From the NCBI RefSeq assembly GCF_016862435.1, contig NZ_BOMY01000002.1:186001-250000 (forward strand): 64,000 bases of DNA. The letters are read 5' to 3'. The position numbers and the translations under genes are program-made. Shown here piece by piece: positions 53,630 through 61,603 of the stretch; positions within the stretch are counted from its first letter, which is position 1; every line of letters starts with the position of its first letter. The notes under the pieces were generated by a model. That model did no database searches, had not been told where the DNA came from, and saw only the letters and a program-made list of their open reading frames with translations. The stretch comes from Paractinoplanes tereljensis (GTDB lineage Bacteria > Actinomycetota > Actinomycetes > Mycobacteriales > Micromonosporaceae).

Positions 53630-55915
53630 ATGCGCAAGTCCAAGTCATTCGCCCGATCACGGCTTGCAGTAGCCGCCGGGCTGTCGACCGGAGCGGTCGC
53701 GGCCGCACTCCTGGTCGCCCCCACCGTGGCGTTCGCTGCGGTCAGCATCAACAAGTCGGTCGCGGCGCCCACCGATGTCGTCACCGTCACGGACACCACC
53801 GCCTCGCCGTTCACGGCCACCACGAGCGTGATCGAGCTGCAGACCACGACGTGTAACGCCAAGTACCAGACGCCGACGACGGCCATTCTCGCGCCCGCCA
53901 TCTCCAGCCCGGGCTCGCAGACCACCTCCGTCGTGAGTTTCGTCGTGCCCGCGGCGGCGGCCGGCACGAACGGGCAGCTGAAGAAGTGGAACATCTGTGT
54001 CTACGGCGGCACCGTGGCCGGCACCAGCCCGCTGCAGAACCTCGTGACGAGTGGCTCAGCCGCCAACAACTGGACGCTGCTGGTCGGCTATGTGCCGACC
54101 ACGACACCGACGTTCGGCCTCACCGGCGGCGGTGACACGATCAAGATCACGCCGCAGGACGGGCAGGCGATCTTCACCGGCGTCACCACGGTCGGCGCGG
54201 CCTTCACGGCGAGCGCCGATTGCCCGAGCACCTACACGGCGACCCCGGCCAACCTGACGGCGACGGTCACCAAGAGCACGACTGACAACACGGCGACGCT
54301 GACGACGCCGGCCGGGCTTGCGTCCACGACAGGCGCGATGTCGGCCTACCAGCTGTGTCTGTACAACGGTGCGGCAACCAGCAGCGCGCTGATCTCGCAG
54401 GCGACCTTCAACGTCGGCCAGCTCGCCCTGAGCCAGACCACGGGTCCGTGGGGCGGCCTCAACGGCCTGAACATCACCTCGCCGAACCAGTTCCTCGCCG
54501 GCAACGACACGCCCGGCGTGATCTTCAACTCCGCCGCTTGCGCGGGCACCTACTCCACTCAGGCCGTCCAGGCGGCCGGTACCACAAACGCCTCCTCCAA
54601 CATCGGCGCCGTCAGCGTTTCGACGGCGAACACTCGCAAGGTGACGGACAGCCGCCTCGCGGTCACCGTGCCCGCGCTGTTTGCCACGGCACCGTTCGGT
54701 GGCAACTCGACCTGGAACCTGTGTGTCTATGCCGACCAGGGCAGCGGCGCGCTGATCGCGAGCGCCCCGTACACCCTCACCACGGTTCCGTCCACCAGCG
54801 CAGTCAGCCCGAAGGCCGGCCCGGCTCTGGGCGGCAGCAAGATCGTGGTGACCGGTACCGCCCTGCCGACCGACGGCAGCATGCTCACCGCCACTCTGGG
54901 CGGCGTGGCACTGACCAACATCGTGGTCCTGAGCAGCACCGCGTTCTCCGCGGTCACGCCGCAGCACGCTCCGGCCAACAACGTGGCGCTCGTGATCACG
55001 ACCGCCGCGGGTTCACACACGCTCCCGGGCGCGTACACGTTCACCCCGGCCCTGAAGGTCGCCCCGAACACAGCTCCGAGCAACAAGGCCGTGGACATCG
55101 TCGTCAACGGCGTCGGCTTCCAGAGCGCCAACTGGCAGACAAGCCTGCTGACCGGATCGCACATTGTGCTCGTCCGGGGCACCTACGACCCGTCCACCGT
55201 GTCGGCCAACCGGGCCAACCCGCCGATCGCCGAGTGCGGCAACGTCCTGGTCCTCTCCGACAACGAGGCCATCTGCAAGCTCGACCTGACGAAGCGCCTG
55301 AAGGCGGACGGCAGCGACTACCTCGCCGCCTCCGCGCCCGCGACGGTCACCGGCACGGGCAGCACCACCGCCGGTAGCCGGGTCCTCACCGACACCGCCG
55401 GCACCGGGTTCACTCAGGACATGGTCGGCACGAACGTCACCGACGCCGCCGGCAACGTTCCGGCCGGAACGACGGTCGTGCGGTACATCAGCGCCGGAAC
55501 GGTTCTGATGTCGGCCAACGCTACGGGTACGCTCGCGACCGGTGACGTGACCTTCTCGCCGAACCTGGTCCGGACCGGCTTCACCGTCACCACCACGGCC
55601 ACCAGCAGCCCGAACTTCACGGTCAGCGCCGGCCTCCTCGCCTCGGACGTCGACAAGCTCTTGGTGGCAACGGGTCTCACGGCAGACAAGATCAGCTCGT
55701 ACACCAGCTCGACTGCCGGTGCCCTCACCAGCAACGCGAGTGCGATCGTCACCGCGGCGGCAGGCTCCATCTACCAGTCCAGCCTGCCGGTGCCCGAGGG
55801 TGCCTACAACCTGATCTACGTCAGCAACACCGCGGTGGGAGCCAACGGCTCGGACGCCACCTACCAGCAGAGCAGCATCTCCAGCGCGTCGACGTTCACC
55901 GTCTCCTCGTTCTGA
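53630..55915 (+). CDS. Secreted multi-TIG-module protein 2
   Basis: 761 aa; GGAGGA precedes the ATG. Signal peptide with ALLVAPTVAFAA. Three Cys-pair modules (TTCNAKYQ...WNICVYGG; ADCPSTYT...YQLCLYNG; AACAGTYS...WNLCVYAD), then an IPT/TIG domain (AGPALGGSKIVVTGTAL), a second TIG-like domain (AECGNVL...EAICKLDL), two FTQDMVG-type segments and the end STFTVSSF. It shares its module order with TIG protein 1 and so is an ancient paralogue. No anchor or catalytic motif. It converges on a membrane-protein gene over a 15-bp terminator. Confidence 0.87.
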   Translation: MRKSKSFARSRLAVAAGLSTGAVAAALLVAPTVAFAAVSINKSVAAPTDVVTVTDTTASPFTATTSVIELQTTTCNAKYQTPTTAILAPAISSPGSQTTSVVSFVVPAAAAGTNGQLKKWNICVYGGTVAGTSPLQNLVTSGSAANNWTLLVGYVPTTTPTFGLTGGGDTIKITPQDGQAIFTGVTTVGAAFTASADCPSTYTATPANLTATVTKSTTDNTATLTTPAGLASTTGAMSAYQLCLYNGAATSSALISQATFNVGQLALSQTTGPWGGLNGLNITSPNQFLAGNDTPGVIFNSAACAGTYSTQAVQAAGTTNASSNIGAVSVSTANTRKVTDSRLAVTVPALFATAPFGGNSTWNLCVYADQGSGALIASAPYTLTTVPSTSAVSPKAGPALGGSKIVVTGTALPTDGSMLTATLGGVALTNIVVLSSTAFSAVTPQHAPANNVALVITTAAGSHTLPGAYTFTPALKVAPNTAPSNKAVDIVVNGVGFQSANWQTSLLTGSHIVLVRGTYDPSTVSANRANPPIAECGNVLVLSDNEAICKLDLTKRLKADGSDYLAASAPATVTGTGSTTAGSRVLTDTAGTGFTQDMVGTNVTDAAGNVPAGTTVVRYISAGTVLMSANATGTLATGDVTFSPNLVRTGFTVTTTATSSPNFTVSAGLLASDVDKLLVATGLTADKISSYTSSTAGALTSNASAIVTAAAGSIYQSSLPVPEGAYNLIYVSNTAVGANGSDATYQQSSISSASTFTVSSF

Positions 55916-55946
55916 TCGAGTGATTCGCTGGTAGTTCTTCACCAAA

Positions 55947-55979
55947 GCAGCGGCCCGGAGCTTCGCTCCGGGCCGCTGC
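55947..55979. terminator. Bidirectional terminator, 15-bp stem
   Basis: GCAGCGGCCCGGAGC (55947-55961) pairs with GCTCCGGGCCGCTGC (55965-55979), 3-nt loop, between convergent stops at 55915 and 55999. Confidence 0.85.
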
Positions 55980-55998
55980 CTGTGCGCGAGAAGAAGAT

Positions 55999-56715
55999 TC
56001 AGCGCATTTTGGCCCACTGCTTGTTGAGTTCCGCGACGCTCGTCGCCGCGTTCGGCCGCCCCTTCGGCACCACGGCGACGGTGACCACGCTCTTCGTGGC
56101 CGAGGTGCGCCAGCACAGCAGCATCATGGGCCGGGTCTCGGGCTTGTCCTCGTTGCTGAGTTGAATCTTGTCGGTGCATTCGGCGTTACCGACCTTGCGT
56201 CCCTTGCCCGCCACCCAGGCCAGTTCCCGGCGACCGGTGAGGTCGAACGGTGCGGACACGATCCGCATCGAACCACCGGTCTTGAGCGACCCGCTGTTCG
56301 ACTCGACGACGCCACCGTCGTCCTTCACGGTTACGGTCTCCTGGGTGCGCGGATGTTTCACGCCGACGCCGTCCTTGGTTGCCGCCTCCCGAGCGGCCTT
56401 GATCCGCTCCTCCGGCGTCTCGATGTCGCTCTCGTCGATGGCTGCGCTGCCGGTGGAGGTCTTCGCGCCGTTCTTTGGCCGCTCCGGCCCGGCCAGTTTC
56501 GCCGTCGCGGCAGACGAAACCGGCACCGCGTCGATCATGCCGACGCTCGGTGGTTTGGTCGAGTTGTCGCCGAGCGCCGTTGAGGTGATCGCGTAGGCGC
56601 CGCCGCCCAGTACGGCAGCCAAGCCGATCACGCCCGCGAGTTGCTTGCGGCGGCGGCTGACTCTCGGTCGCTGGACGCCGTCGTCGCCGGGCCGATCGTC
56701 GTCTTCGATGGTCAT
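55999..56715 (-). CDS. Single-pass membrane protein, TIG-locus family X, copy 1
   Basis: 238 aa from ATG 56715. Acidic cytoplasmic N-terminus MTIEDDDRPGDDG, basic stop RRRKQ, one helix GVIGLAAVLGGGAYAITS, a disordered Ala/Pro/Lys linker and a C-terminal domain of about 100 aa. The domain reads RIVSAPFDLTGRRELAWVAG, ECTDKIQLSN, MMLLCWRTSATKSVVTVAV and WAKMR. Two conserved Cys can pair. It faces outward. I do not recognise the family; three copies here, each convergent with a secreted protein of the locus, suggest a partner or anchor. Confidence 0.8.
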   Translation of the reverse strand: MTIEDDDRPGDDGVQRPRVSRRRKQLAGVIGLAAVLGGGAYAITSTALGDNSTKPPSVGMIDAVPVSSAATAKLAGPERPKNGAKTSTGSAAIDESDIETPEERIKAAREAATKDGVGVKHPRTQETVTVKDDGGVVESNSGSLKTGGSMRIVSAPFDLTGRRELAWVAGKGRKVGNAECTDKIQLSNEDKPETRPMMLLCWRTSATKSVVTVAVVPKGRPNAATSVAELNKQWAKMR

Positions 56716-56769
56716 GTCGACTTCCCTTGGTCTCGGTTGTGGGTCCGCCTGGACGGACCGCCGAAACCT

Positions 56770-56813
56770 CATGGTCGCAACGCACCGGACAAAACGCGGC
56801 AAAACCACTGACT
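56770..56813 (-). promoter_or_regulatory. Conserved upstream block of family X, copy 1
   Basis: It begins CATGGTCGCAACGCA and continues with CGGAC, AAAC, GGCAAAAC and CTGACTG. Most bases are shared with 61438-61484 at the same distance (55-56 nt) from the start codon. Probably the promoter and a regulator site. Confidence 0.6.
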
Positions 56814-57056
56814 GGCACCTGAGGAGGGGTTGCCGGGAGCGACGAACTCCCGGGCCGAATCGGCCGGGACGCGCACCGCGGCGACTTCGGTTCGGCTCGC
56901 TTCCCGGTCCGCCGAAAACGCCCTGAGGACACCCCCAATAAGGCCTGACATTTATCGAACCACCCGCCACACCAATCTCACAAAAATGGCGAGAATGGCG
57001 CTGTCCGACCCAGTCGACGGTCTTTTTCGTTCCACGTATTCGAGCCTTCATGTTTA

Positions 57057-57075
57057 GTTACGCTTCCGGCGAGAC
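57057..57075 (+). promoter_or_regulatory. Conserved TIG-gene upstream block, copy 2
   Basis: GTTACGCTTCCGGCGAGAC, identical to 53534-53552 and placed 94 nt before the TIG protein 3 start. Confidence 0.6.
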
Positions 57076-57150
57076 GGCCCGACGACATCCGATCCGCTCC
57101 GGGCCACAAATCACACCCAAAGCGGTCCACGGACCGCAGGAGGCCCATCT

Positions 57151-58803
57151 ATGGAAAACCAGAAGGTACGCCCGCGCCGCAAAACAGCCCTACGGCTCGG
57201 AGCCGCACTCGGCGCGGCCACCCTCACCAGCTTGGCCATCGCGACGCCTAGCTATGCCGCCACACCGGACGTGATCACCCTGGGTACGTTGGTCGGTCCC
57301 ACCGGTGGCGGGAACAACCTGACGCTCACCTCGACCGGCATCAACAACCAGTTCGCCGCCGGCAGCGTCTTCGTCGAGTTCCAGTGGGAGACAGCCACTC
57401 CTGGCAACTGCGCGACCGCCTACGTGGCCCCGACCGCAGTCGCCATCACGAGCACCGCACAGACCGCGGGTGTCATCGCGGCGAGCGACGTCCGGATCGT
57501 CTCGCCGACGAAGCTGGCCGTGGCGGTACCCAGCACCCTGATTCTCGGCGCGAACAACGCCGCGGTCACGGCGGATTACAACGTCTGTGTCTACAACACG
57601 AACAACTCGGCCACTGCCAGCAGCTTGATCGGACAGACCAGCGGTAACGGCGTCAACTACACCATCGGTGCGGTACCGACGATCTCCGCCGTCTCCCCTG
57701 CGGCCGGGCCGTCCCAGGGTGGCAACACCATCACCATCACCGGCACGAATTTCGCCGCCAGCGGGATGACCGCGGCCATCGGTGGCTTCCCGCTCACCGG
57801 CGTCACGTCCACCACGACGACCCTCACCGGCACGGTTCCGCTACGCGCCCCGAGTGGACCGTACGCGGTCTCCGTCCAGCTGCTGACGGGCGGCGGCGCT
57901 GTCAAGAAGAACGCGTACACCTACGCCGACAGCATCGCGGTCACGCCGAACACGGCGCCGAACACGAGGACCACCCCGACCGACATCTCCGTGACCGGCA
58001 CCCGGTTCATGGGGCTGACCTTCGGCACCACCACCGGCCTGCTGCCGGATGACAGCGGCGCGCACGTCTACCTGGTCCGGGGCAACTACGACCCGGCCAA
58101 GACGACCGCCGGCACGAAGACCAACGGTCAAGTCGCCGAGTGCGAGAACGTCCTCGTCGTCTCCGATGCGGAACTGGTCTGCAGCCTCTACCTGGCCGGC
58201 AACGGCGTCGCGCAGGCCACGATTCACAGCGTGACCGGCACCACCAGCGGCACGACCCTCACCATTACGGTCGGATCGTTCACCCAGGCCGACGTCGGCA
58301 TGGCCGTCACCGGCGCGACCGGCCTCGGCACGGGCAACTACATCACCTCGGTCCTCGACAACAACCGTGCCGTCCTGGCCAAGACCCCGACGGCGGCCAT
58401 CACCACCGCGACCGCTCTGTCGGTGGCTCCGACCCGGTCGTTCACCGGTGACGTGACCCTCACCAGCGGCTCGAACATCATCACGTCCACCGCCAACGGC
58501 CAGTTCACCTCGGCTGACGTCGGCCGGACCATCTCCGGCACCAGCATCCCGGGCAGCACGACGATCACCGCCGTCAACAGCGCCACCAGCGCCACGCTGT
58601 CGGCCAACGCGAGCGGCGCCGCGACGGGTGCCTACGTCGTCAGCTACGCGCCGACGCCGGTTCCGGTGCCGAACGGCCCCTACGCCATCACGGTGGTCGG
58701 CAACGGCAGCATCGACGCTCAGCCGGGCGGCACGAAGGCCGACTCCAGCTATTTCCGCACCGCCGTGACCAGTGGCGCGACCTTCACGGTGGCCGACTAC
58801 TGA
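57151..58803 (+). CDS. Secreted TIG-module protein 3
   Basis: 550 aa; GCAGGAGG precedes the ATG. Signal peptide LTSLAIATPSYAA. One Cys-pair module (GNCATAYVAP...YNVCVYNT), an IPT/TIG domain (AGPSQGGNTITITGTNF), a TIG-like domain with a Cys pair (AECENVL...ELVCSLYLA), two FTQADVG/FTSADVG repeats and the end ATFTVADY. It is shorter than TIG proteins 1 and 2 by two N-terminal modules. It is highly similar to the next gene, with which it shares leader sequence. Confidence 0.87.
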   Translation: MENQKVRPRRKTALRLGAALGAATLTSLAIATPSYAATPDVITLGTLVGPTGGGNNLTLTSTGINNQFAAGSVFVEFQWETATPGNCATAYVAPTAVAITSTAQTAGVIAASDVRIVSPTKLAVAVPSTLILGANNAAVTADYNVCVYNTNNSATASSLIGQTSGNGVNYTIGAVPTISAVSPAAGPSQGGNTITITGTNFAASGMTAAIGGFPLTGVTSTTTTLTGTVPLRAPSGPYAVSVQLLTGGGAVKKNAYTYADSIAVTPNTAPNTRTTPTDISVTGTRFMGLTFGTTTGLLPDDSGAHVYLVRGNYDPAKTTAGTKTNGQVAECENVLVVSDAELVCSLYLAGNGVAQATIHSVTGTTSGTTLTITVGSFTQADVGMAVTGATGLGTGNYITSVLDNNRAVLAKTPTAAITTATALSVAPTRSFTGDVTLTSGSNIITSTANGQFTSADVGRTISGTSIPGSTTITAVNSATSATLSANASGAATGAYVVSYAPTPVPVPNGPYAITVVGNGSIDAQPGGTKADSSYFRTAVTSGATFTVADY

Positions 58804-58875
58804 TAGGCCGCTCCACCGCGACGGCCCGACGACATCCGATTTCGAGCGGTCCGCAGACCGCAGGAGGCACCATCT
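58804..58875. repeat. Duplicated leader between TIG proteins 3 and 4
   Basis: The 72-bp gap repeats parts of the TIG protein 3 leader: GACGGCCCGACGACATCCGAT and CGCAGGAGGC before the ATG. The upstream GTTACGCT block is missing, so TIG protein 4 probably depends on the promoter of TIG protein 3. Confidence 0.7.
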
Positions 58876-60534
58876 ATGGAAAACCACAAGGTAAGTCCGC
58901 GCCGCAAAGCAGCACTACGGCTCGGAGCCGTACTCGGCGCGGTTACTCTCACCACTGTCGGCATCGCCACGCCGAGCTACGCCGTGGCTGCCGACACCGG
59001 CCTGACCCTGAGTTCGGCGTCCGGCCCGACGGGCGGCGGTAACACTCTGACGCTCACCAATGTCGGCGGCAGCAACCAGTTCGTCGACGGCAGCGTCTTC
59101 GTCGAGTTCCAATGGGAGACAGGCACTCCCGGCAACTGCGCGAGTGCCTACGTGGCCCCGGCCGCGGTGGCCCTCGACGGTTCCAACATACAAACCGCAG
59201 GTGTCATCGAGGCGGCCGTTGTCCGAGTCGTGACGCCGTCGAAGCTTGCGGTGGTGGTGCCCGCCACCCTGGTCCTCGGCGGCGGCAACGTTGCCGCAAC
59301 GGCGGATTACAACGTCTGCGTCTACAACACCACCAACACCGGCACCGCCAATAGCCTGCTCGCCAAGACGAGCGCCAACGGCGTCAACTACACCATCGGT
59401 GCGGCGCCGACGGCCGTCTCGGCGATCTCGCCGGTGGCCGGTCCTTCCAAGGGCGGCAACACGGTCACCATCACCGGCACCGGCTTCGTCGCCAGCGCCA
59501 CGACGGCGAGCATCGGGGGCGTTCCGCTCACCGGTGTCGTCGCCACTACGACGACCGTCACCGGCACCGTCCCGGCGCACAGCGCGGGCGGACCGTACGC
59601 GGTCACCGTCCAGGTGACCGGTGGCGGCAACGCCAGCAAGAAGGCCTCGTACACGTTCAGCGACGGCATCACTGTCGCGCCCAATACTGCGCCGAACACG
59701 AAGACCACGCCGACCGAGATCTCCGTGTCGGGGACCGGGTTCTACGGCAATACCTTCACCACCAGTACCGGTCCGACACCAGATGACACCAACTCGCACG
59801 TCTACCTGGTCAAGGGCACCTACGACCCGACCAAGACGACCGCCGGCCCGAAGACCAACGGTCAGGTCACCGAGTGCCTGAACGTCGTGGTGGTCTCCGA
59901 CCACGAGCTGCTCTGCAGCCTCTACCTGGCCGGCGGCGGCATCGCGCAGGCCACGATTCACAGCGTGACCGGCACGACCAGCGGAACGCTCCTCACCCTC
60001 ACCGTCGGATCCTTCACCCAGGGCGACGTCGGCATGGCTGTCACCGGTGCGGCCGGTCTCGGCACGGGTAACTACATCGCCCAGGTCATCGACAGCAACC
60101 GCGCCGTCCTGGCCAAGACCCCGACCGCGGCGCTCACCACGGCGACGGCGCTGTCCGTGAATCCGACCCGGACGTTCGCTGACGCGACCCTCACCAACGG
60201 CTCGAACGTCATCACGTCCACGGCGAACGCTGCTTTCACCTCCGCTGACGTCGGCCGGACCATCTCCGGTGCCAGCATCCCGGGCAGCACCACGATCACC
60301 GCCGTCACCAGCGCCACCAGCGCCACGATGTCGGCCAACGCGACCAACACCGCGTCGAGCACCTACACCATCAGCTACGCGCCGACGCCGGTGCCGGTGC
60401 CGAACGGCCAATACCTCGTCACGGTGGTCAACAACGGCAACATCGACGCCCAGCCGGGTGGCACGAAGGCCGACACGGCGTATTACCAGACCGCCGTCAA
60501 CAGTGGTGCGTCCTTCACGGTCGCCGACTTCTGA
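58876..60534 (+). CDS. Secreted TIG-module protein 4
   Basis: 552 aa, near-identical in plan to TIG protein 3: MENHKVSPRRKAALRLGA start, Cys pair GNCASAYVAP...YNVCVYNT, TIG core AGPSKGGNTVTITGTGF, AECLNVV-like TECLNVVVVSDHELLCSLY, two FTxxDVG repeats, SFTVADF end. Differences are spread along the chain, so both copies are maintained. It arose by tandem duplication that included the leader and signal peptide. Confidence 0.87.
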   Translation: MENHKVSPRRKAALRLGAVLGAVTLTTVGIATPSYAVAADTGLTLSSASGPTGGGNTLTLTNVGGSNQFVDGSVFVEFQWETGTPGNCASAYVAPAAVALDGSNIQTAGVIEAAVVRVVTPSKLAVVVPATLVLGGGNVAATADYNVCVYNTTNTGTANSLLAKTSANGVNYTIGAAPTAVSAISPVAGPSKGGNTVTITGTGFVASATTASIGGVPLTGVVATTTTVTGTVPAHSAGGPYAVTVQVTGGGNASKKASYTFSDGITVAPNTAPNTKTTPTEISVSGTGFYGNTFTTSTGPTPDDTNSHVYLVKGTYDPTKTTAGPKTNGQVTECLNVVVVSDHELLCSLYLAGGGIAQATIHSVTGTTSGTLLTLTVGSFTQGDVGMAVTGAAGLGTGNYIAQVIDSNRAVLAKTPTAALTTATALSVNPTRTFADATLTNGSNVITSTANAAFTSADVGRTISGASIPGSTTITAVTSATSATMSANATNTASSTYTISYAPTPVPVPNGQYLVTVVNNGNIDAQPGGTKADTAYYQTAVNSGASFTVADF

Positions 60535-60565
60535 TAGGCCGCTTCACCTAACACGAAACAGATAC

Positions 60566-60604
60566 AAAAACAGCCGGTCCGCGAAATGCGGGCCGGCTGT
60601 TTTT
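60566..60604. terminator. Bidirectional terminator with A/T flanks
   Basis: AAAAACAGCCGG (60566-60577) plus CCGC pairs with GCGGGCCGGCTGTTTTT (60588-60604) around GAAAT, with one U-G. The A and T runs fit both strands; it separates TIG protein 4 and family X copy 2. Confidence 0.88.
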
Positions 60605-60614
60605 CGTGCGCTTC

Positions 60615-61382
60615 TCAGCCGAGCTTGGCCCATTCGGCCTTGATGGCCTCGACGCTTTCCGCCGCGGTCGGTTTACCGCCCTGATCCACCAGGACCGTCA
60701 CGACGCTTTTCGCGGGTGACGTGAGCCAGCAGACCATCATGTTCGGCCGTACCGCCGCCTCGCTGTTGTTGCTGAATTTGAATTTCTGGGAGCAGTTGAT
60801 GCCATCGCCGACCGGCTTGCCCTGGTCGGCCACCCAGAGCAGCTCGCGTTGCCCGGTGAGGTCGTACCGCGCGGAGGTGATCCGGAGTGATCCGTCCTTG
60901 CGCGGCACGCTCCGGGTGTCGACCGGCCCGGACATCGCCGCGACGTGCGGCTTCTCGACCGGCGGCCGCTGCAGCGGATGGCCGTCCTTGGCGGCCTTCT
61001 CCCGCGCTTGTTTGATCTCCTCGGTCGTCGCCGGTTCGGCGGTGCTCTTCCTCGGCGCGGGCGCGGCCGGACCGGGCGCGGCTGAACTGGCCGGGGCTGA
61101 TTCCGAAGGGCTCGCCGGAGTCACGCTGTCGGCCTGCCCCTCGACATCGGCCGAGGGCGCGGCCGTGGTCACCGCAGGTGCTGGGACGACCGCACCGACG
61201 TCCTGGGCCGTGGTGCGATCGTTGCCGGCGATCGACGCGGTGATGGCATAGGCGCCGGCCCCGAGAATGGCGAAGCCGGCCACGGCCGCCGCTACCTGGT
61301 TCCGCCGACGGGAACTACTACGCTCCGGCACCGCCCCGCGGACGCCGTCGTCGCCGGTCCGATCGTCGTCTTCGATGGTCAT
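60615..61382 (-). CDS. Single-pass membrane protein, TIG-locus family X, copy 2
   Basis: 255 aa from ATG 61382. The same plan as copy 1: MTIEDDDRTGDDGV, RRRNQ, helix VAGFAILGAGAYAIT, a longer Ala/Pro/Ser linker, then RITSARYDLTGQRELLWVAD, NCSQKFKFSN, NMMVCWLTSPAKSVVTVLV and WAKLG. The acidic first ten residues are almost the same as copy 1, while the linker is not, so the cytoplasmic tip and outer domain are under selection. It diverges from the subtilase gene. Confidence 0.8.
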   Translation of the reverse strand: MTIEDDDRTGDDGVRGAVPERSSSRRRNQVAAAVAGFAILGAGAYAITASIAGNDRTTAQDVGAVVPAPAVTTAAPSADVEGQADSVTPASPSESAPASSAAPGPAAPAPRKSTAEPATTEEIKQAREKAAKDGHPLQRPPVEKPHVAAMSGPVDTRSVPRKDGSLRITSARYDLTGQRELLWVADQGKPVGDGINCSQKFKFSNNSEAAVRPNMMVCWLTSPAKSVVTVLVDQGGKPTAAESVEAIKAEWAKLG

Positions 61383-61437
61383 ATCGACTGTCCCTTGCTC
61401 TCGGTGATGGGCCCGCCGGGGCGGACCGCCGAGCCTC

Positions 61438-61484
61438 CATGGTCGCAACGCATCGGACGAAACATGGCAAAACACCTGACTGCC
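61438..61484 (-). promoter_or_regulatory. Conserved upstream block of family X, copy 2
   Basis: It begins CATGGTCGCAACGCA and shares CGGAC, AAAC, GGCAAAAC and CTGACTG with 56770-56813, at 56 nt from the start. Confidence 0.6.
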
Positions 61485-61603
61485 GCCTGTGAGTTTGCCG
61501 AAGGCGACGCACCGTTCGGCACCTGACCCGCCACCCCGTTCTCACCACCCCCACCCGTCCTCGGGCGAATGTTCGAGCACGTGGTCGACGGGGGAGGCAG
61601 AAC

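Larger units (their letters stand above)
56716..57150. other. Divergent intergenic region between X1 and TIG protein 3
   Basis: 435 bp with no gene. It holds the conserved X block (56770-56813), a GC hairpin near 56831-56851 (CCGGGAG/CTCCCGG) and the TIG block (57057-57075). Confidence 0.5.

Noticed and set aside
53630..60534. TIG proteins as LPxTG-anchored adhesins or phage tail proteins
   Set aside because: No LPxTG, no C-terminal helix, no phage genes nearby; signal peptides show secretion but not the anchor.
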